Assembly (NCBI GenBank): GCA_035772785.1
Contig: JAOCPU010000005.1
Span: forward strand, 682,001-746,000
DNA length: 64,000 nt
Origin: Phlebiopsis flavidoalba
Taxonomy: Eukaryota; Basidiomycota; Agaricomycetes; Polyporales; Phanerochaetaceae
Direction of reading: 5' to 3'
The notes under the pieces are model-generated. The model saw only the letters and a program-made list of their open reading frames with translations, had not been told where the DNA came from and made no database searches. Positions 46,398 to 57,468 of this stretch are shown piece by piece; position 1 is the stretch's first letter; each line of letters opens with the position of its first letter. The position numbers and the translations under genes were made by a program.

Positions 46398-47019
46398 ATG
46401 CAGATAGTCATTTGGCCCGGTCCTGGAGACACGGAAGATCCACGACAGCATCTTGTATTTACACTCATTTATCTTTATTCTATGTTATTTCTCGACTCAC
46501 CATGGTCTCATGCACTCCTACCCAACTTCGAAAAACTCAACTGGCTTGGGCTGAGTTCCAAAGTATCCCTGCCTCCTTCGCACCGCACACGGTCTCACTC
46601 GGACAGCTCTCTTTAGGTGGACATCACTGCCTTCACCCTCTACATCGGAGGTTCGCAAACCCAGAATGGCAATGACTGCCCCAAAGGATACGGCATCCCG
46701 GCACTGCCCATCCTCTTTGTGGCGTCAATAAGGCCCGAGGGGATCTCCGCAACCGGGAACGTGGTTCGTTTGTGATTCTTGCAGCTTGCTTTGACTCATC
46801 GAAGACGGCTGCGATGTGAGGTTTGCATGGAGGCCCCGGAGTTGTCACGGGTAGTCATTGCAGACAAGACGACGGGCGTCGGCGAACGTGTGCCGCAAAT
46901 CTCATGTGTCGATCAGGGTCGCCTGGGGATGATACTTAAGGTCAGTTCTCGATGTACATTCAGCTAACAGTCTGCTAACTGTCGTTCCCCTCTGTCCTAC
47001 GACCTGATCCTCGACATTC
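46398..47019 (+). other. Unidentified reading frames between G-alpha and FMO-3
   Basis: The plus frames here hold TQLRKTQLAWAEFQSIPASF and then VDITAFTLYIGGSQTQNG followed by DCPKGYGIPALPILFVAS near 46620-46730. The composition looks coding, but I know no matching family. It could be a gene fragment. Confidence 0.3.
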
Positions 47020-48600
47020 ATGTCCCCTACCAAAGTCATCGTAGTTGGTGCTGGGATTGCAGGGCCTCTGCTCTCATCTTTCTTAATGCGCAAGGGCTAT
47101 GACCCATCCTCTGCGAGCGTACCGAGCATTTGAACACCGCCGGTCTGAGCCTCTGGTACGTGTCTAAGCTCCTTGCTGATCTCTGCCACTCATGGTACAT
47201 AGCCTGCAATCGAACGGGTTCAAAGTACTCGCTAAAGCTCCGGGGCTCATGGAGCGTATCACGCCTCTGGGACATCCGATCGACACCTTCGGGCACTATT
47301 CACACGCGCTCGCAGAGGATACCGTGCCAGTGCTTGCGGAGAACGACCTCCCGCGGCGCCTTCGAAGAAGATGTTGGCGGCGGCATCGAGGGCATCAAGC
47401 GCATGGTGATCCTCCAAGCGCTTATAGATCAATGCGGAGGCGGAGGGCGTGCCGGTGCGGTGGGGACACAGAAGACTTGTCGATCTTGAGCAGTCGGAGG
47501 AAGGCGTAGAGACTGTCAGGTTATGAGAATGGGTGGAGGAGACGCGCTGGAGCTTCGTGTCGTCGGGATTGCGATGGGTCTTGGCACATAGCTAAGCACA
47601 TGGGTTCGTGCTTGTTTGGCGAGCAGACGGCGGACTTCACTGGCTACGTTCAGGTAAGGTTCACGGTTCGGGAGGCGATCTGGTGCCCCTTCACTGACGT
47701 GCGTATGTAGTGTGGCGGCTTTTCTCCGCTGCCTGAGATGTTCAAGGGGTAAATCCATCATGGCGAACTTTCTACGAGACGACGGGCGCACATAATGGTC
47801 GTACCAAGTTAATGACTCGGAGTTATCCTGGGCGTACGTCTGGCGTTTGTCGTCCTCTCTCTACCCGGTCTAATAGCGATCTTTATCAGCATGACGCTGC
47901 GGGAAAACGAGCGCGAAAGAGACCTGGAAACCTATGGACGGGGATGCGTGGAGGAGTTTCAAGAAGACTGCGCCATTCCGCGAAAAGGGGCTTTGGTAGC
48001 AAAGAGCGATCATTCAAGGAGCTACTCATATAATCAAGTGTGAGCATCCACGTTCCACGCACTAAGACTAATGATCTCAAGGACTCCAATACATTAGTAG
48101 TGAACTCTACGACACGCACTAGAGCTGCAGGACGTGGCCACAAGGGGCCGTGTCCTTCTAATCCTGTTGACCGCTGGCACAACACCAGAGACCCCTACTA
48201 CAGACCTGTGAGTCGGGTTTGCCCAATATGTAGCATCTTTCTTATTTAATGTCGTGCAGGATCTCGGTCTAGTGGGATGACACCCAGAGGCCTTATTGAA
48301 GGGACGTTTGATCCCTATCACAGCCGAAGACTCCTGGAGAAACACAATCCCCATGCTGAGTCGACTCCTCGACTTCTCTGCTCACGAGGTTATTCTTAAA
48401 CGAGCACCACGAGGCTATCCGTATCCCTCGGTCCTTCTGCGCGTGTCAAAAGGTGCACATCAGCAGGGGAGAGTCAAGGGTGGGGACGCGTTATCGACAG
48501 GTGCCAAAGGCTCGGGAACGATGCTGTGAGCGGAGCCTTGGGAAGGAACACTGGACGCAGTGTCTGGTCCAAGATGAAGGATATCCATGCTGGTGCCATT
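47020..48600 (+). CDS. FAD-dependent monooxygenase FMO-3, heavily decayed
   Basis: Third FMO type. The start at 47020 gives MSPTKVIVVGAGIAGPLLSS, an intact GxGxxG. One missing base follows after GYDP. After an intron (about 47157-47202) comes LQSNGFKVLAKAPGLMERIT. The centre retains LFGEQTADFTGY and CGGFSPLPEMFKG near 47610-47750. Downstream, ETWKPMDGDA and FKKTAPFREK near 47925-47985, GRVLLI near 48150 and RRLLEKHNP near 48330 match the C-terminal half of FMO-2, ending near RCQRLGNDAVSGALGR. The GDAAHP motif is not recognisable. The large number of breaks and the lost motif suggest real decay on top of sequence error. The end is approximate. Confidence 0.65.
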
Positions 48601-49448
48601 GCTCATACAAATTCTAAAAGCCTGCGACGGTTGTGGAGAAGGACCAGGCTTCATGGTCGTAATAATGACGCGATGTCTGTCCGAAGGATTCAGGGTAGTC
48701 TGGGTGAAGCGAAAGAGTACGGCAGGACCGTGCACAATTCGAATGTGTAAAAGATCGATGGTTTGCGCCAAAAGCCGGCACACCATCTGAGATAGCTGCC
48801 GAATCCTCACGGATTGTACGACTCACGGCGATGACCCAATTTGATAAATTTCGCAAACGATTTCGATACTCTCTGGGCCCGACGCTTGAGACACAAAGGA
48901 AGGAAGATTATTCACCCCTACGTAACGCCCTATTCCGGGCCAAGACTCGAGACTTGTGACCGGTAGAAAAAGGATGGTGGGATCCGCTTCGTACGTTGAT
49001 CATCGGATTGACGTGACGTTACTGACATGAAATATTTCCGTAACTGTGCATTGCCTGACCATACAATCATTGTGTCGTACGCGGCAAATACGGCACATCG
49101 AGGCGGTACGTTCGGGAGGAGGAGCTTCGTGATTCCTCCACAAAAGGCAATTTACAGATGCGATACCGCTCGTGGTGGAGATAAGATCAAGAAAATGTTC
49201 CCACCAATCGCTTGCGCGGGCTGGTGCCCTTGTTACTTTACACTCAAAGAGGCGAGGGAAGATCGACCCAAACTTCCATGATTCAAACGAGAGTGCTTGC
49301 AATGTGGATGCCGAATGCTCCTGGCACACTTGATGACGCAAGCCATGTTTGACTTGCAGAAAACTCTGTGATCTAAAGGTGGTCGCATTGTCCAGATAAA
49401 TAGACAGGTGAGGTTTCCGGCACCTCAACCTTCTCAACAATACTCACA
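48601..49448. other. Intergenic upstream of FMO-4
   Basis: No recognised gene. Presumed promoter of FMO-4 close to 49449. The inverted duplication does not clearly extend into it. Confidence 0.4.
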
Positions 49449-50945
49449 ATGTCTCCCACTAGAGTTGCGGTCATCGGCTGTGGGATAGCCGGGCCTGTTG
49501 TTGCCACAGCTTTGAAGCTGAAGGGTTACGATTCCCGTCGTGTACGAACGACACGAGTCGTCCGCCACTGCTGGCCGTGGCCATTGGGTACGTTTATATC
49601 TTCGACGAAATCCAGGGACGCTGATCTTGGTTTTCATCTCTTCAGAATACAACATAACGGTATTGCCGTGCTGTCAAAGATTCCAGGCTTGCTGGACCAC
49701 ATTGGCGGGCGGCCGATCAACGAGGTGCAATTCTACTCCACCGTGGACGAGGACAAAGGTTTACTCGGAGCCACCGATCAACCACGCCACCTCTGGAGGA
49801 GCCGGACGGGCTTGGACTACGCACCTTTCAACGCTCTGTTCTTCAAGACAGGCTCGCGACCTTCGCCGCGGGAGCCGGAGTCGAGGGTGAACTGGGGCCA
49901 CAAGCTCGAGTCTATCGAACAGGAAGAGAACTCTGTCTCGGTGACATTTTCAAACGGAGCAAAGAGATTTTTAGTTTCGTCGTAGGCTGTGATGGCTCCA
50001 TAGCCAAACGCGCAAATGTCTCTTCGACGAATCCCCCGTCGAGTACACCAGGGTTATCGATGGGTGCGTCAATTATATCTTGTTGCGTCAGTTAGCGGTA
50101 GTTGAAGACATCCAGTGGGGAGGCTTTTCTCCTATGCCCCCTTCATACCAGGAGAAGAATGTGGTGAAGGACATCTATGGGAACGGAGCACATGGACTGC
50201 TGATATCTCGGTTTACGTCGCAGCGACTCGAAGATAACGTGGGGCGTAAGTCGCCGGACATACTTCCCCAGAGAAAGTTGTTTGATAAGTATACTAGATT
50301 AACTCAAAGAGAGCCCGAAGCTAGGGAGTCTTGGAAGGCGACTCGACAATGCTACCGCCGAGGAATTCAAGTCTTCATCTTTTGCTAACTGGGATTTATG
50401 GTTGGGGACATCATAAAATCCAGTACCCAAATCATCATGTGAAGGTCTGTTCACGCGTGTTCCACACAGTGAATGTGTTGCTGATGTTCTCAGTTTGGAG
50501 TTTATGTCCGACCAGAATTCGCCCAGCTGGCACATGGGCCGGGTTCTCCTTGTATCGGTGATGCCGCACATCCCTTCAGCCCTGTGAGTCCATGCCAAGT
50601 ACCCACACAGACTATCCGATTAAGATTCCTGCACGTAGCATGTCGGCCAAGGAGCCTGTCAAGCATTGAAGATGTCGGCCTGTTTGTTGAACTTCTTGAC
50701 AAACATAACCCCAGGCGCGATGGTGCCCACCACGTCCACATTGGACAGAGTATTCACCGAGCTGAAGGATTCTCGTGCGCCGCGCGTACGTGATTTGCTT
50801 ATCCCGCGCAAAGGCTCAAGGTCAAGCGCGTACGGTCAAAGGGGTAGAGGCGTGTATCGTGCGCAACAACCTTATCCGGGAAAGATGCCAGAATGGCACC
50901 ATAGCTGCCGCGAGACTAGGAAGCGTAGGCTACTTTGACAGATAA
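49449..50945 (+). CDS. FAD-dependent aromatic monooxygenase FMO-4
   Basis: Inverted partner of FMO-1. The start gives MSPTRVAVIGCGIAGPVVAT with an intact GxGxxG. The second exon carries RIQHNGIAVLSKIPGLLDHI and STVDEDKGLLGATDQP, then WGHKLESIEQEENSVSV, TFSNGAK and a DG motif (GCDGS). Then IQWGGFSPMPPSYQEKNVV, TQREPEARESWKA, and GDAAHPFSP at about 50555, an intact ribityl-phosphate-binding GD motif that is damaged in FMO-1. The C-terminus RTVKGVEACIVRNNLIRERC runs to GYFDR and a stop at 50943-50945. Frame changes occur near 49530, 49840, 49970 and 50340. It lies directly upstream of OxdC-2, as FMO-1 does of OxdC-1. Confidence 0.85.
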
Positions 50946-52475
50946 AGCATCGCTCCAGCATTTATCTGTCTCTACTGACATCACTCGAGCCGCCACGTAA
51001 ATACTTTGCGGAATTTAAGAACGGTTTTGACTCATCTCTTGTGTGTTGATACTCAATGATACCTCATAAAGGTAAGTTTATCGATTGATTAGTGGTACCA
51101 ATTGACGGTAGGCTTTTGCGCCCGGAAAATACGCCCCTCTTAGCAACTATTCAGCTCGTGTGTGCTGTCGTTCGTGTTGCAGGACTCCTCCAGGTGGGTT
51201 TCAACTGCAATGGTATTTGGCCAGTCTACTGACTCAATAAATTTTCAATGTGCCAGATTCTGGGATGTCTGCACGGATTTGAATATTCTCAACGCTTAAC
51301 AAAATTGGTCATAGGCTTTCGCACAGCGAGTTTCTAGGACAAAAACTCTTCACTTTGATTTCGCGTGCTGGCCTTGATGTGGGGTAGGAACGTGACCAAG
51401 AACCAACATACTTTGCGGGCACCCGGGACTACATACGGCTCTCACATCCTCGCCTTGCTCTTCGTCTCGTGATCGACACGACGTAACTTACCTAAACTTA
51501 CCAATGCTGCGCGCTCGACGCGGGTCTTAGCTTCTTGGATCGCTTTCGTCAAAATCAGGTCAAGGCACTTCCCAGCGCGCGTCATGGCTGTGGTGAGTGG
51601 GCTATTATTTACATCGCCTATCTATCGACGCATACTCTCTGTGGCGCACAATCCAAAGTAGCAATTTATATCCCACCCAATGTCCCATGTGGGTAGATGT
51701 CTCAGATAAATAGCTCCTGTCGATGGATGACGGATGTCTTCGCTAGGACGTGTACGGTATGTTTTGTGGCCTAAGTCACTCAGTGTCGCTTACCAAGACT
51801 CACTCAGCTCACGCTTCCTAATGCTGCAGCCCCTGAGACAACGCTGGTCACAAGAAGCTGGGACTGCCTCCACAAATATTCTCCGCCTTCGCTATCGGTA
51901 CCGACGCGCCAATATTGGAGCTGGAGGAACAGCTGGCGCATGCTTGTTCGATCCCTGAATGGGACGCTCTTCTCGCAGAGTGCATTGCTTCCACGTAGGA
52001 TGTAAATCACAATCCGCTCGATCGCCCTATTCTGAGCTGAAGACAGTGCAGCGATACGCAGATGTTTATCCACACATCTAGCTTCGGTGATCTACAGGCG
52101 GGGGTGACCTGCGCTGTGGCGGCCAACTCGTCAGTATCCCGCGCGCTCTTTGAGTTACGCGCGAGGGCGCCTCTGGTCTGCCTTTGGAGGCTGGGGTCGT
52201 CGGGCTCTGACCTCTCGAAGGGTCTACGATTCGCCTGGCTTGCTTCCGCTTCCTGCCAGCGAGGCATAGGACTGCTTCGTCTCTCTAGATGGTAAACGTA
52301 GGCAAATCTGGGTCTCAAGCTCTCAGAGAACAATGAGCAAAGACTGTGCCAGAGACGTAGTATAAAAACCAAGCTGGAGTTCGTCCCGTTCTCAGCTCAT
52401 CCTCCTCCTCATTCACCTCCAACCGCCATCCAACACTCCTCTTTCATCTAGACCCCTTGTCAGCTTACCCGAGTC
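50946..52475. other. Spacer between FMO-4 and OxdC-2
   Basis: Part of the inverted duplication. It contains the counterpart of the short frame at 3355-3549, here frameshifted (51780-51960). It holds the OxdC-2 promoter near its end; no independent gene recognised. Confidence 0.4.
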
Positions 52476-54668
52476 ATGAAGCTTGTGCATTCTCTCTCTC
52501 GGTGCCATCTGTGCGTGGAGGGGCCCCTCCTCTCCTCCCAGCGGCTACACGGCCCCACGTTTCCACGTTTTCCTACGTCGTCCAAGTGCCCGGGTCCGGT
52601 ATAGGTCCTCGTCTCCGCGTTCGGAGCCTGCTGACCACGAAGTCGCATACGCGTCGAACAACCCGAAGCGCCTGGTCTTCACCTGATTAGCGAGACGCAG
52701 GATGCGCCGGCGCCAGGATCAGGGACACCCTTGGCGCAAGCAATCCTTGGACCTCAGAACGTAGCACTCTCGATCAGCAAAACCCCGGATATTCTCGCGC
52801 CACCCACCCGGACGGGACGCCGGCACCAGTTGTATGTTCTTCTTTGAAATCATGTTGCGGACTTCTCTGACCGAAACACACAAGTGGCAATGCCAAGTGG
52901 CCACCATGAGCTTGAGTCACAATCGTCTTCAGACTGGAGGCTGGGACTCGCCAGCAGAACGGTGAGGCAATCGGGTTACTGTCACTTCGAGCAATGGTTT
53001 TCTTACAATCGCTCTTAGCTGCGGTGATGCCCATGGCGACTGGAATGGCTGGATGGTGAACATGCGTCTTGAAGCTGGAGCAGTCAGGTAAGCACATAGG
53101 TTCTCATGTCTTCAAGGAGGGGGGATCATGATCCTCATCTGATCTGCCGTTGTAGAGAGCTTCACTGGCACAAGACCGCGGAGGTAAGTTCTTCAGATGG
53201 CTTTCTGTGACTTCATACGATGACATAATTCGTGATAAGTGGGCATATGTGATTAGTGTGAGTCGGCTTCCCAGCTTCAATCTAGTTTTCATCCCATTGA
53301 CAATGTCCCTAGGGATACACTCAAGTCAGCTCGGTCAACCAAGATGGTCAAAACTACCTCGCGACGGTGGTGAGTCCCAACTTCTCTCTTCTCGTCACGG
53401 TATTGGTTTTCTGGAACGCCAAGAATACCTTTTAGGGCCCGGGTGATCTCTGGTACTTCCCTCCTGCGTGCCACATTCCCTTCAGGCAACTGCGCAGTCG
53501 CCCAACGGCACAGAGTTCCTTCTTGGTCTTCCCTGATGGCGACTTCAGTGAAGACACTCGACCTTCCTGGTTCGTACTCACACGTTAAGCTCAGCGGGCC
53601 TCGGGCGCGTGTGGCTGACAGATTCTGTTCTTGGCAGTTGACCGACTGGATGGCCCATGTCCCCAAGGATGTGCTTCGCCAAGAACTTCCCAGACAAACA
53701 TGACCTCGTTCGACACATTCCCGGGGAGGAGCTGTACATCTTCCCGGCAGGTACGACCCGCGGACTTGGGCTGGCTATGAATGGAACGCTGACAGTGTGT
53801 TGGTCTGTAACTTAGATTCACCATCGCCTGACGCTGCGGCCCCTCACAAGCCCGCAAGGTCAAGTTCCTCAACCATTTACCTAACTCGCAGTTTCGTCCC
53901 AGAAAAGCTACTCCGCTCTCTGGCGGTAGCGTCAAGATCGCGGATACGTCCGTGTTCCCGATTGCGAAAACTGGGATCTCGGTCGCAGAAGTCACGGTCG
54001 AGCCTGGTGCCATGAGGTACGTGCCACGATTGCTGCTTGGTGAATTGACACTGATAATATGCTCGCCATCAGGGAGCTTCACGTACGCTTGACACACTGA
54101 TATTGTGAGACACACGCTGACTCCTCCCTCTCACAGTGGCACCCCACCCAGGATGAGTGGGGTTACTTCCTGTAAGCACTGCATGGAGGTGTTTTTTCTC
54201 ATACTTTTGCTCACCATCACTCTCTCTTAACAGCGAGGGCCAAGGCCGCATCATCCTCTTTTGCCTCTTCTGGCAATGCCGAGGACATATAACTACCAGC
54301 CTGGCGACGTCAGAACTACGTTCCTGCGACTTTCGGTACCAAGTGTGATCCACTTTTTTTTGCTCGCCTCTACAGCGGCTTACGATGTGATATTCAGGTC
54401 ATTATGTCGAGAATGTTGGCAACACGACCAGGAAGTTCCTTGAGATCTTCAATACTGGCGAGTCGTCATATCTTTCCATGGGAGTAATGATTCTGATTTT
54501 CCCTTTAGATCGCTAACCAGGACATCAGTCTGACGCAATGGCTGGCTTTGATGACGCCTCCGGCTCTGAGTGTCAAGGCGCATCTCAACTTGACCGACGA
54601 CATGCAGTCAGCCACCTGAACAAGACCAAGGCGTTTGGTCGTTTGGGCCCAGCTCTTCGTCCTCTTAA
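52476..54668 (+). CDS. Oxalate decarboxylase OxdC-2 (bicupin), frameshifted
   Basis: Inverted partner of OxdC-1, same reaction and architecture. The start at 52476 gives MKLVHSLS, damaged signal peptide region. Exons with ISETQDAP, GVTQ-like RELHWHKTAE pieces near 53160, GYTQVSSVNQDGQNYLAT near 53315-53365 and LTDWMAHVPKDV near 53640. The lid is SED followed by two extra bases, then STFL (about 53545). The second cupin has the split RELH / WHPTQDEWGYF near 54080-54170, GNAEDI-type segment and DISLTQWLAL near 54520. The conserved end S-S then TAA lies at 54666-54668. Several indels, including two extra bases in ALMTPP and a duplicated stretch before VKAHLNLTDD, break the frame. It carries more damage than OxdC-1. 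Confidence 0.8.
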
Positions 54669-57468
54669 GAGTGGAAAAGTGTCTTTTTTTGCTCTTTTTG
54701 GGCTTCTCAAGTAGCCACAACTTAGTACAACGGACTATACCCTGACCAGTAGACTCGGACTTGTCTAGAAGCAACCTCACTTCATACGGCGACTTTATCG
54801 TCACCCATGTAGACATACGAAACGTCACCGCGCTCAATTTTAATATCGTGACATATATACCATTTATTACTTCCATCCCTCAGGATCTTGGTGTCTCGTC
54901 CAAGGGTGTTCAAAAACGCTGATTAAAATACGCCTCGCTAACTTGTCACGTGCACCGACGTTTATACGTTATCAAGTCCTGACCTTTAAGAAAATGCTGT
55001 GATTCTATCAATTCCCCACGGTCAATTGTCTTCTATCAACACCTTCGCGTGCCCACCACTTGCTCCCGGCGACCACTGTGACCACGACAGGCCATCAGAC
55101 TGTGTTCGTCCATTATTGTGAGTAGTTCGCTCAGCGCTACACCATGATGATAAAGGCTAAATCAACATGCTCCTAGTGTGTAGAGACTTCGGGGACGTGA
55201 CAAATGTGACTGGTCTGTGGTGTTACCATTTATCTTAGCCTCTAGGTAGTCGATCGTTCTCATATATTCGAAGCAAGAGTCACGTCGCTTTCAGATGAAC
55301 TGTGGTGAATATCATCTTCGTTAAGCACACATCGACAGTACTCGCTGTGTGCTATAACAGCCCGGAAGCGGCACGGTCTGGAAACAAGATTGTTGTGGTA
55401 CGTCATACGTCCATGGCCTCTAGAGGCCACCGCGGTTTCGCTCGGATCGCTCACGTTTGCACGCAATATCTAGCTCGCTTCAAATATTATGTACACTAGC
55501 CAGAATTCAAGTGCTGACGGACCCAACACTCCCGGCCTTGATAGACATATTCAGAAGTTGCCCGCGGAGATTTTCGGGCGGATCACCCAATCGTTCGTTG
55601 AGAGAGTACTTATATCAAGTGAGTCGTCAAACAAATCGAGCCGCTAGACATCGATGAGACTGTGCCGGAGTGGAGAACAGACTATCCGTGCTACGCCGAG
55701 AAGACTGACGTCGCATAGGCTCTCGCCCCAGTAAGCAGTCCAACAAGCGAATGTCAACGGACTGCGTCATGGGTAGTAGGCTCAGAAGCTCTCTACTCGC
55801 ACGATGGAAAAGGGCACCGCGCGCCTCGCTGCTGAACGTTGAACGTCGAACGTTGATATGAAGCATCGTCAGTAACTCACAGCTGGGGTTGACGGTCTTG
55901 ACAGCGAGTGTCTTGCTTTTGCCAGTAATGCCAGCCCATTCCCCTACGAAGCTCCGCATGGTATCTCCCTCCTGAATATACGCACCAATACCAGCATGGC
56001 GGTATTCACACGGTCCGCTATCTGTGACATACCGGCCCTTGGACTACCGTCCCGGAAGCTTCGAAGCCGATAGTAGCGCCTGTAATCAACGTGCTACCAC
56101 ATCGTCCTCTACAGGTGCCAGTGAACTCGTCCTCGTGTTGCTTACAATCTCTCCCTCAGGTACACACGGGGGGTTTTGTCTCGTCCTCTTTTCTATGACG
56201 CTACCACCAATCGTCGGAAGATGCATGCCGGGATGGTCCCCGTTGAGCAACACGACAATGCCACAATATGTGACTTTTGGCAGTGCCCATGACTCGCCGC
56301 ATTGAAAGCGGTAACAGACGAACCGCCCATAGCAGCTTTAGGGATTAGTTACATTCAGAAGGCCCCACAAGTCGCCTGGATTCACGATTACCCCCATCTA
56401 CAAGTCTAAGTAAGCTAATATGTGGATCACATGATTATAGCCAGGAACGCGCTGCCCATGCGAATGATCGCACATGCGTGTCTTCTCCGAGGCTTCCGCT
56501 CCCACCTTGCGCCCGTCCCCAAGACATGAGCGCGTCGTACAGCCATGAGTGGTGAGCGCGCGCTCAACTCGGGTCTATCGGCTTCACTAATCCTTCGTTT
56601 TTTAGGGATATATTCTCTTCGGCGATCTTTTTGGCTCGAACAGTGTGCATTCACAGCCCGTACTGTTTTTGTATTCGCAATGATGTACGTGTTGAGGGGG
56701 GATCCTGGCTGATCCTATTAACGAAGGCATTGCTCTCGGCCAAGCGCTCAAGGTCGCAAAGAAGAGGACTCACTCGCGTCGATCAAACATTTGCCCCAAA
56801 CTTACCATTTTTAGCCCCAGACCTCTAAGCCATTGCTTGAGAAGTAGAGCTACTTGGGTCACGGGTAGATTCTCGGATGCAAATCGACACTGTCTGTACT
56901 CGGGATGTCTGCGGGTACCAAACACACGATTTTTCCGCTCGATCGGAGACTGCTAGAGTATGTTTTCTCGATCGTTCTAACATAACGTGAGTCTAATCAG
57001 AGTACAGCTTCTCCACAGAGTACAGATCGCAAGTAGATCCGCGACTTCTGAGGCTAAAGACAGTGCACCGTTGCAAATTCGTTCCTGCTTGCAGCGCCGC
57101 GTGGATCCCTCACCGAGGCTACTTGCAGTTCGTGTTACATTCAGCGCTAGCCAAAGTTTACTGGATGCGTACAACTCCTACTGGTACTCTGCTCTTGACT
57201 TCGACGGGACTTCTTCTGTACATCGACAGCAGTCCTCCTTCGACAGCAAGTCTTCGATGTCTGGACAGCAAAGCATGTTCCGTGCCGCCTTCGTCTTCCT
57301 CGCCATGTTTACGACGCCTCTCCAAACTTTCAACAAGATTTGGGCGAGGTTTCGCGACGTCCTAGGTATATAAACTCACATACTTTCGGATTGGACTCAT
57401 CATCCTGCCTTCCTCTCACCGTCCTCAGCCTCACTCCAAACGAACCCTCCTCCTATCGAGTTCGTGCC
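54669..57468. other. Intergenic between OxdC-2 and OxdC-3
   Basis: To about 55325 this is the duplicated 3' flank. Beyond that a minus frame at 55627-55959 reads MRSFVGEWAGITGKSKTLAV; no family recognised. The region before 57469 is the OxdC-3 promoter. Confidence 0.4.

Larger units (their letters stand above)
49449..55325. repeat. Right arm of the large inverted duplication
   Basis: Same gene order as 1-5553 in inverted orientation, including spacer (51780-52370) and 3' flank (54669-55325). The arm is about 5.9 kb, slightly longer than its partner because of indels. The arms are about 44 kb apart. Confidence 0.85.
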
